Source of the DNA: Eleusine coracana subsp. coracana
Taxonomy: Eukaryota > Streptophyta > Magnoliopsida > Poales > Poaceae
Direction: 5' to 3'
NCBI GenBank assembly: GCA_032690845.1
Contig: CM064434.1
Coordinates: forward strand, 29,905,069-29,969,068
Length of the DNA stretch: 64,000 nt
Position 1 is the first letter of the stretch. Each line of letters begins with the position of its first letter. Position numbers and translations under genes: made by a program. A model generated the notes under the pieces. That model ran no database searches. It saw only the letters and a program-made list of their open reading frames with translations, and was not told the DNA's origin. Positions 56,516 to 64,000 of the stretch are shown one piece after another.

Positions 56516-56792
56516 CCATAGGTGTGATATCCTCATCATGTGATGTAACCTTTGATGAATCAAACTCTTGTGCAAGCAGTGTGGTTGAAACTGCAAGTAG
56601 CAAGGAAATGGAGGAAAACATCTTTGTAGAAGAAGACCTACAGGGCTTTTACAATGATGATGATGATTCACTTCATCTCTCATCTGAGCTTGTTCCTTCT
56701 GCTTCCACCACTCCAACAGAGGGTCCAGAAGCTTCGACATTGACTTCAGTAGCTATCGAGCCAGCTCCAGCTTTGGTAGTAGGGGAGGTACA
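56516..56792 (+). pseudogene. Copia element E pol linker fragment
   Basis: The frame CDVTFDESNSC, then EDLQGFYNDDDD and VPSASTTPTEGPEASTL, is the acidic Ser/Thr/Pro-rich stretch between integrase and RT in SIRE/Maximus Copia elements. It ends where the element G LTR begins. RT of the same family resumes at 60586. Confidence 0.6.
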
Positions 56793-57552
56793 TGATGAGA
56801 ACATCACCATGCTGGATACGCGCATATGATGGCCTTCCCCAAGTTACAAGTCGTCACCAACTCGGTCGCCTCGTTTGTCTCGGATTCAGCCGACATCCCT
56901 TTACAGTTCTGATGATATCTCCCACATCCGACGTCCAAACAAGGCGTTCTTTGATGCGTTGGAAAGGGGACGACGACGCTGTTGTTTTGTTTCTGGTCCT
57001 AGATCTAGAAGGGTCGTGAGTCATGCTGTGTGACCATGACAAGGTGCTGCGCCACCTATTTTGGGCCAACATGGCTATGTATCATGTCGGGCCTTAAGCC
57101 CATGTTGTGGGCGCCCCCCTGGTCACCCCCAACCCTAGGACACCCCTGATTCCTACATAAACTTAGTAGCCACCGTCTTTTAGTTTTGGGTTTTGTTTAG
57201 TTCAGTTTTCTTGAGAGAAACTTGATCGAATTATTGTAACTGTGGCGACAAGTCCTTTTACAGTAATCTAGGGCCCTGTTATTGTTCTACACCATAGTGG
57301 CGATTAGTCCTTTTGTGTTCAGAGCTTGAACCTTTTCTTGTGATTCGCTTCATCCATATTTGCAATTTCAGATTGCGTGTTTATCCTCTCTTGCTTGTGT
57401 TCTCGATTTCGCTTGCAGGAACAATCAAGTTCTGCTTGGTATAATGGTTGCGGGGTTGGATCGTGTATGATTCAAGCCATCACGTCGACACCAAGTTCCC
57501 AAATTCGAGTTTAGCCCCCTACCTCTCGGAAGATCGGGCCATATCTACATCA
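56793..57552 (+). repeat. 5' LTR of element G
   Basis: From TGATGAG to TACATCA. The end is set by the primer site two bases on. The bases GTACA just before could be a target duplication, but the right side is deleted. Confidence 0.75.
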
Positions 57553-57554
57553 AG

Positions 57555-57566
57555 TGGTATCAGATT
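57555..57566 (+). promoter_or_regulatory. Primer binding site of element G
   Basis: TGGTATCAGATT, ten of twelve bases of the initiator-Met site. Confidence 0.75.
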
Positions 57567-58610
57567 CCTAGGTTCCCTGTGAGGTATTATTGTGGTTTCC
57601 CCTTTAGATTCGTTTGTGTTCATCACCTATTGTCCACGAAAAAGCCAACAAAAAAATTATCCCCACTATCCTAGACATTGTTTAGCCTTTGCATAATTTA
57701 ATTTCAGAGTCCATGGTGTTGAGTTTGTGTTCTAGTCGTGCTCAGTTGTTGGCTTGAATTTGTGTTTTGATTGGGTTTGTGTTTTGATCTCCGCTGCACA
57801 CCACCGTTTTTCCCCATCTGTTTCAACCACCATCACCATTGTGTTTTCCATTGGATTCACCAACGTGTCACCCATGCAACCCCCACAATCCGTTGCTAAC
57901 GAAAAAAACCCTACCCGATTCCGTTTCTATGCCCCCCCCCTCAGCCCTCAAACCCTATCTTAACCTACCTTTGGTAAAACAGGCATAAGTTTTCGCTCAT
58001 TGCTCCAATTCCTGTGTGACCTCGTCAAAAAATTCAAAACAAATCGGGAAAAAATAGAAAAAAAATTGTGAAGTCAAAATAACATTTACGATGAAACTTT
58101 GAGATTTTGCCTACGCTTTGTTTTCCCTCTGTTGGAGTTGAAACTTCTTGTGGTTACTTCCTTTGTGTTCCTCTATCATAAAAAAAAGTAGTGGAAAAAT
58201 CATACAAAAAATCAAAATTTTGATTTGCACCCCCCCCCCCCCGCCCTGAAAGTTTCTATGTCTTTGAAGTCTATTTTGATCCTTGCTGCATTTGCCATTG
58301 TTCTTGCTGTCACAACTATTTTGGACACTGCTTTGGACATTTATTCAGTGCTACTATCTGTTATTGAATTGTGTTCCAGTGACATACATATTAGCCTTCC
58401 AAGCTATACATATTACAGGACAGGTTTCTTCCTTGCAACTGTTACGCCAAAGATTGACTATAGATTGTGCCATCCTATTGGCTTTGGTAAGAACACTTGC
58501 AGGATTGTGATACATTGCTTCTGATATTGTTTCCCACTTTCAACACCCTCTGATAGCTGCTAGTAGATAGGGCTAATCCTTTTGTGTAGTCTTGTCTTTT
58601 GCTTTTAACC
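57567..58610 (+). other. Leader of element G
   Basis: About 1 kb of T-rich sequence with C-runs (57932-57940, 58230-58241). A hydrophobic open frame at 58225-58524 has no known counterpart and is taken as chance. Confidence 0.5.
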
Positions 58611-59831
58611 ATGTCAGGGAAAGGGGCACCTATAGATTCGGAGTCCCCTACAGACTTCAATGATTGCGTGTCCAAGGTCGAGCTTACGAAGCTTCTTGCA
58701 GACTAGCGTATATTCATGGAAACGAAGTTTGCCAAGTTGATGGGCCACATCAACACTGTTGCCAACCGAATTGAGGATGTTGAACGGCGACCTCCACCTA
58801 AACGAGCTGCAGATGATGATGATTTTGACCGTGATGCAGAACATCTTCGCCGTAATCGACATGGTATGGGAGGTAATAACAATCATGATAATACTGATAC
58901 TTTTGTTAAGCCAAAATTTAACATTCCTCCTTTTGCTGGTAGTGTTGATCCTGAAGCAAACTTAGATTGGGAACTTGCTGTTAAATAGAAATTTAATTCT
59001 CATTTAGTTCCTGCTGAGCATAGAGTTAGACTTGCTACTGGTGAGTTTACGAGTTTTGCTCTATTTTGGTGGAATGATGTTTGCAATAATAATGCTGCTA
59101 TACCCAACACATGACCTGTTTGGAAACAACGCATGAAATCTCGTTTTGTTCCTCCTTATTACCAACGTGATTTACGTTTGAAATTACAATCTTTAACACA
59201 AGGTAGTAAAACAATAGAGGAATATTATCAGGAATTGCTTATTGGTTTAGCATGTTGTGATACACATGAAGATGATGTTGAGACTAGTGCTAGATTTTTT
59301 GGTGGTTTGAACTGTGATATCTAGAATATTGTTGACTATAAAGAGTGGAATAGGTTCAGCCAATTGTATCATATTGCTCTTAAGGCTGAACAAGAAGTAC
59401 AGGGACGCCTTCCACCACATTCTTGCAGGTCCAGCACTGAGCTATCTATCCAGCAGCGCACTGGAGTAGAGAACCTGAAGAGTCATGTTGCTAAGCCACC
59501 AGCAACAACTCTTCCACTTGCGACTGCTTCTGAAGCGCGATCATCTAGTATGCAGCACCAACAGCAGAAGAAGGCTGCTACTTCCGGTGCTAGGAGTGGC
59601 TCCTCCACCACCATTATTTGCCACCGCTGGAAGGGCATGGGACATGTCATGAAGGATTTCCCTAATCGTCGTGCTTTCATCACTACTGTTGATGGGTATG
59701 AAAGTTGTAGTGATGTTGAAGATGAATTTGCTCGTATGCCTAACCTCATTGCAGATTCGACGGAGGAGCAGGAGAGTACCGCCATTGATTCCATTGCTGC
59801 CACCGCGGGTTTTCCTAGCCTTATTGTATAG
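58611..59831 (+). pseudogene. CRM-like gag of element G
   Basis: The ATG at 58611 starts MSGKGAPIDSESPTDF. The domain follows in one frame set with three or four stops: KPKFNIPPFAGSVDPEANLD, RVRLATGEFTSFALFWW, MKSRFVPPYYQRDLRLKLQ, SKTIEEYYQELLIGLACC and WNRFSQLYHIALKAEQEVQG. A zinc knuckle position reads CHRWKGMGHVMKDF, so the second and fourth ligands (Cys) are Trp and Phe. The end, NLIADSTEEQE, leads to a TAG at 59829. The match to CRM/RIRE7-type gags is by wording from memory; no search was run. Confidence 0.78.
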
Positions 59832-60506
59832 CGTGTGTTGACCACTCTGGTGGGACGAGAGGAAGAACAACAATGCCACAATTTATTCTACATGTACCTC
59901 ATTGTCGCGGACCGCTGTGTTCTTACCATCATTGATACTGGGAGCTGTAATAACTTGGTATGTTTTGATTTGGTTAAGCAAACTTGGCTTGACCACGCAT
60001 GCACTACATCAGCCATACCACATCAAATGGTTCAGCAATAGTGGTACGGCACAGGTGACTCGGTCAACAAGCATACACTTTTCAGTCGGTTCTTATCATG
60101 ACTATGCTGATTTTCATGTTGTACCTATGCAAGCATGTTCGCTTTTATTAGGCCATCCGTGGGAATATGATACGGATGCTGCCCACCATGGTAGAACTAA
60201 TACATATAATTTCATGCATAAGGACAGGAATATTACTTTGCATCCGTTATTGCCTGCTGATATTAGAAATCATTTTAAACTGCTTGCTAAAAATACCGAG
60301 AAAAAACATGATAACAAACAACTTTCTGATGTTAAACATAAGCCTATTCAGTTAAAGGGAGGTGCTTTTCTTGTTATGACATCTACTGTTGCTGAACTTT
60401 GTGATAATCATGATGCACCTTGCTATACTATGCTTTGTCGTGATATATCTTCTATCAATGATCATGTATCTTGTACTTTGCATTCCGCTAGTACTAACCT
60501 TTTGTA
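59832..60506 (+). pseudogene. Protease of element G
   Basis: The retropepsin motif LTIIDTGSCNNLV lies near 59925-59963 with D-T-G intact. The reading shifts frame near 60030-60060 to the frame that gives SLLLGHPWEYDTDAAHHGRT (second loop and flank) and FMHKDRNITLHPL, ending at TAG 60505-60507. In full elements RT would begin soon after. Confidence 0.75.
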
Positions 60507-60585
60507 GGACATTGATGATAAGATGGAGTCGAGGGCAACTCCAATTCAAGAGGGGGAGGATGATGAGGACATCATCATGTCAAGT

Positions 60586-61845
60586 GGAGGGCTTAGTCTA
60601 TGGGAAAACCTTTCCTCTTGTTGCTCGCATAAAAGCCATTATGATCTTGCTTGCATTTGCTGCCTCTAAGTGCATTAGACTCTATCAAATGGATGCCAAG
60701 AGTGCTTTCCTAAATGGTGTCAAAGAGGAAGAGGTTTATGTGAAACAACCACCTAGCTTTGACCACCACAAATACCCAAACCGTGTGTACAAGCTTCATA
60801 AGGCTTTGTACGGGCTAAGGCAAGCTCCTATGGCACGATATGCTAGGCTTATGACCTTCTTGCTAGAGCGTGATTTTGTTATGGGTTGTGTTGATAAAAC
60901 CTTGTTCACTCTAAAGCATGACAATGACTTTCTAATGGTTCAGATATACATGGATGATATCATCTTTGGTGGTTCCTCTCATGCTCTTGTGTCTAGATTT
61001 CAGGAAGCCATGGAAAGTGAATTTTAGATGTCGATGATGGGCGAGCTCATCTTCTCTCTTGGACTTCAAATGATGCAGTGCAAGCAAGGCACTTTCATAC
61101 ATCAAGCCAAGTACACAAAGAATCTCCTAAAGAAGTTCAACATGGTCAATGTGAAGCCATTGTCAACACCAATGTCCACTACGATGGCACTTGACCCAGA
61201 CGAAGACGATGGAGTGGACCAAAGGGAGTACAGGAACATGATTCGCCCCCTCTTGTATCTGATGGCGAAAAGACCTGACATTCACTTTGCAGTGTGTCTC
61301 TGTGCTCACTTTCAAGCTTCCCCAAGGGTGACTCACTGCAAGGCTATCAAGCAAATCTTAAGGTATCTCAAATACACCCTTGAGTTTGGTATTTGGTACT
61401 TTGTATCTTCATTTCTTGATCTTATTGGGTATTCGGATACGGACTTTGCTATGTGTCAAATTGATAGGAAGAGCACTTCTGGTACTTGCCATTTTTTAGC
61501 TACTTCTTGAGACTTGACGGTCTACTCGTAAGCAGTCAAGTGTAGCCAATCCACCACAGAGGACGAGTATGTTGCTGCTGCTAGCTGCTGCTCACAGATC
61601 CTATGGATAGTATCCACCATGAGAGAATATGGTTTAACCTTTAAGAGTGTTCCACTCATGTGTGATAATTCTAGTGCCATATGCTTAGCCAAAAAAACAA
61701 TCCAACATGGTAAGGTCAAACACATTAATGTGTGATTCCACTTCCTGCGAGACAATGTTGAGAAGGGAGATGTTGAGTTCAAATACATCGACACCAAAAA
61801 CCAACTGGCTGATATCCTTACCATGCCCCTAGATGCTTCATGATT
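60586..61845 (+). pseudogene. Copia RT and RNase H of element E, 5' truncated
   Basis: The frame starts mid-RT (YGKTFPLVARIKAIMILLAF). KSAFLNGVKEEEVYVKQPP, ALYGLRQAPMARYARL and the active site VQIYMDDIIFGGSS are kept. A TAG at about 61025 stands where relatives have Glu (SEF*MSMMGEL). The rest of RT (QREYRNMIRPLLYLMAKRPD) and RNase H (AMCQIDRKSTSGTCHF, then KSVPLMCDNSSAICL and KNQLADILT) follow with a TGA at 61508 and TAG/TGA stops after. It is SIRE/Maximus in type. About 150 RT residues are missing at the G junction. Confidence 0.87.
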
Positions 61846-63260
61846 TACTTTTCTTTGGAGGGGGGCGGGGGCTTTTTGTTTGTCATCCTTATGACATCAT
61901 TTGAGGGGGAGTTGGTTTTCTTTTGTATATGTGTATCTTACCTTTTTGCATTGCATCTCATATGTAATATATGCATTAGTAGATGAGCTTTGATTTTTAT
62001 GCTTTCTTGCATTTCTCTTTGCTACGATTGAGCTTGAGCTAAGTTGTGTGGATGTGATGGTAAACTCTCATGCTTAGATTTCCTAGATGGCCTATTATAG
62101 ACTCATTTGAGCAACTTGCTAATCTTAAATGTAAACTTGGCTTTTTGTGAAGCTTATAAACTAATCTTGCTAAAAATTGCTCACCATGTGCATAATTACT
62201 TTTATCCTTGTTTAAACTTGTGTTTAGGCTAGTTTAGAGGGTATCTTGGCTTTGGCACCTCGTGTTTGTGAAATGTGGCGTTGCAAATGTTTAGCTCATG
62301 ATGGAACTTTGTGGGAATGTTTGTTCCTTTTGCCACAAAGGCATGCTCATCTTTATGCTTTTAATTTGCAAATAAGTTGGTTGTGCTTTGAAGCCTTAGG
62401 GTGTTTTCCATACCTAGTCATGCGACCATCCGCATGGATTAGAAGTAACATAAGAATGCTAAATCCAAAAATTGTGCTTTGAAGCCTTGGGGTGTTTGCG
62501 GTACCTAGTCATTCAACCCTCCGCACGGATTAGAATGCTTTTCTCTTTTCTTATGAGTCTCTCTTGCATATGTGAGCGTTTGTAGAGTTTATTTTCTGTG
62601 AATGCTTGTTGCTTGGCTCTAATTGAGATTGGCTAGTTTCTTTTAATTCACTCGATGCTTGTTTTGCCTTGGATGGGAGTACTTAGACATGTGGTGGTGC
62701 CTTTTCTCATGTTGAGGAAATTTGATTCTATCTAAGCAATCTTTTTGCTTAGCTTGTATAGCTCTTGGTGTTTATATCTTCCTATCAATTTTTGATCTTT
62801 GTATCATTGTGAGGTACTGCTTTTACACTTATGGCTTTATGCTTGTGGTTAGCAAGGTTAAATGCTTGTTTGCATAATTGTTGAAGCTCCTTAGGTTTGT
62901 ATTTTCATGCACTTCTTACCTGTTGTTTTATTTCTTTGATAAGTTCATTGCCAAAGGGGGAGAAAATATTGGGTCAAGCACAATTAATGCTAAGAAACTT
63001 AAAATGTTTCATTTTGCATTACATGAGACCTACTACAAGTTGAGGGGGAGCATATCATGTTCTTGAGCATTTTCATGCGCTTATCCCAATCTTTGCATTC
63101 TCGAGTGGCTTTCTTTGTCAACTCTTGGTTTTGTGATCCCTGTTATGCTAGATGGATACTTTTCACCTTTTCTTTGGGTCTTGCCATTTGGTTGTCCTTA
63201 TTCGGTTTCGTATTTCAAATTTCAAGTCTTTGTGCATTTGGTGTTGTCAACGTACTTATC
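61846..63260 (+). other. Long 3' region of Copia element E
   Basis: No convincing ORF. It has repeated G-runs of polypurine type: TTTGAGGGGGAGTTGG near 61900, AAAGGGGGAGAAAA near 62954, TTGAGGGGGAGCAT near 63040 and the last, AAGGGGGAGATTG, at 63261. SIRE/Maximus elements have such a region, sometimes with an env-like gene; none is seen here. A 65-base direct repeat lies at 62381-62445 and 62472-62536. Confidence 0.65.
62381..62536 (+). repeat. Direct repeat of about 65 bp, 91 bp apart
   Basis: TTGTGCTTTGAAGCCTTAGG begins at 62381 and TTGTGCTTTGAAGCCTTGGG at 62472; similarity continues to GGATTAGAA in both. Confidence 0.8.
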
Positions 63261-63271
63261 AAGGGGGAGAT
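63261..63271 (+). promoter_or_regulatory. Polypurine tract of element E
   Basis: AAGGGGGAGAT before TGAGAAAC, the last and best placed G-run of the 3' region. Confidence 0.6.
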
Positions 63272-64000
63272 TGAGAAACTATGTGGATATGTTCCATGGT
63301 TTGCAATATGTGGTGAGTAATTGAAATTGGTTGAGTTTAGTGTTTGAGTTGAAATGCGGGAATTTGGGGATTGCATAAGTTTGTGCATGTCATATTATTG
63401 AATAACCAGAGTTGGTGAAGATGTTGGAGAGTTTGTAGGAGATGAGAAATGCGTTTGCTTGTCTCATGATATGTAGGTCACTGGCGTCAACTTGGCGGTC
63501 AATGGCGAGAGCATCGGGCACAAGTAGAAGACGTGGGACCAGACGATCAGGAGGCCAGGTGAAGTCAAGAGTGGTCCACACCGTACACGTGGAGAGGCAA
63601 GAAGAACGCACGGTTTCGCGGTTGAGCCTCAAAACCAAGGTGGTGATGAAGATGGTGTGTGGGATGCCAGTGCAAGTGATAAGGGGGCCTAATGGACAAG
63701 GACTAGAGATACTTGCCGGCGGTCAGAATTGCAGGACAAGGTGACACGCTTTAAGCTTCATGACCATTGATGATTGGATTCCCAAGGTATGAATGTTTTG
63801 GTGATATATGACACCTATGAAATTGTGGGCTAATATCTACATGAGTGTTGTCTATGTAGGAATCATCTCTAAACTCTATTATAAACCATATGGATGATGG
63901 TTGCCTTGGCGATAGATGACAATGACCACAAGCATGGAGGCTTGTGAACTTGATGGAGTCCAAGGGTTGATGAAGATGGATCAAAGCGGAGAACAAGCTA
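63272..64000 (+). repeat. 3' LTR of element E, start only
   Basis: Begins TGAGAAACTATG and runs out of the window. Bases 63750-64000 match 55705-55950 in reverse. It cannot be matched to 40676-41539, probably because only opposite ends of the two LTRs are in view. Confidence 0.5.

Larger units (their letters stand above)
56793..60585 (+). mobile_element. Element G: CRM-like chromovirus remnant without RT or integrase
   Basis: A 760-base LTR beginning TGATGAGAACATCA, an initiator-Met primer site, a leader, gag, protease and a PPT-like GAGGGGGAGGA followed by TGATGAGGACATCA (the start of the 3' LTR) are in order. The gag matches the wording of centromeric (CRM) gags. Between protease and the last about 20 codons of pol (DKMESRATPIQEGEDDED) all of RT, RNase H and integrase is missing. 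The 3' LTR is only about 20 bases long before Copia RT sequence, so its loss came with a deletion. Confidence 0.78.

Noticed and set aside
56211..56621. Minus-strand ORF of 136 codons
   Set aside because: It overlaps the Copia linker in antisense and repeat-derived sequence. No recognisable domain.
58225..58524. Hydrophobic ORF in the element G leader
   Set aside because: T-rich leader sequence, begins beside a C-run, no counterpart known to me. Kept as noncoding.
63442..63744. Plus-strand ORF of 100 codons in the element E 3' LTR
   Set aside because: Lies in LTR U3 sequence with no homology I recognise. The partner LTR end is not in view to test frame conservation.

Overview
The window is plant nuclear DNA from a grass. 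It reads as repeat-rich, probably pericentromeric heterochromatin built almost wholly of nested LTR retrotransposons. I found no intact host gene, rRNA, tRNA or CRISPR array. The grass assignment rests on the lineages seen: Athila-like elements with tRNA-Asp type primer sites, a Tat/RIRE2-like element, a Tekay/Del chromovirus with 3.4-3.7 kb LTRs, a SIRE/Maximus-type Copia and a CRM-like gag. I cannot name the species. Seven elements are labelled A to G.

Left part (1-14390). Element A (1-8433, minus strand) is an Athila-like element without pol. Its left LTR is cut by the window edge and its right LTR is complete. The two LTRs differ at 4 of 397 comparable bases. It sits in the 3' end of element B, a Tat/RIRE2-like Ty3 element (minus strand) whose integrase, RNase H, RT, protease and gag lie at 8690-14384. 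B resumes at 39369 with its primer site and LTR.

Central part (14391-39368). Element C (plus strand) splits B 6 bases upstream of the B gag ATG and has perfect GTAGT target duplications at 14386-14390 and 39364-39368. C carries gag, protease and an ATHILA ORF1-like gene but no RT or integrase. C is itself split by element D (18512-33665, minus strand), a Tekay/Del chromovirus with perfect TTTAG duplications. D has two related ORFs of unknown function between its 5' LTR and gag.

Right part (39369-64000). After the B leader come a 231-bp tandem array and element E, a SIRE/Maximus-like Copia (plus strand). E is broken into gag-protease (41596-44475), a linker piece (56516-56792) and RT-RNase H with a long 3' region (60586-64000). 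Element F (44857-55553, minus strand), an Athila-like element with full pol, and element G (56793-60585, plus strand), a CRM-like element without RT or integrase, lie between the pieces of E. F is flanked by pieces that look like a minus-strand LTR.

How the parts fit: A, C and G keep gag but have lost the polymerase and integrase genes, so any movement needed enzymes from relatives. F is a plausible relative of A's helper. The two share a primer site type, two conserved LTR blocks and a colinear 3' noncoding region, although most of their LTR sequence is different. Most coding regions carry stops and frameshifts, many of them TAG. Inferred order: B first, then C into B, then D into C. A is the youngest by LTR identity. 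E was broken by F and G.
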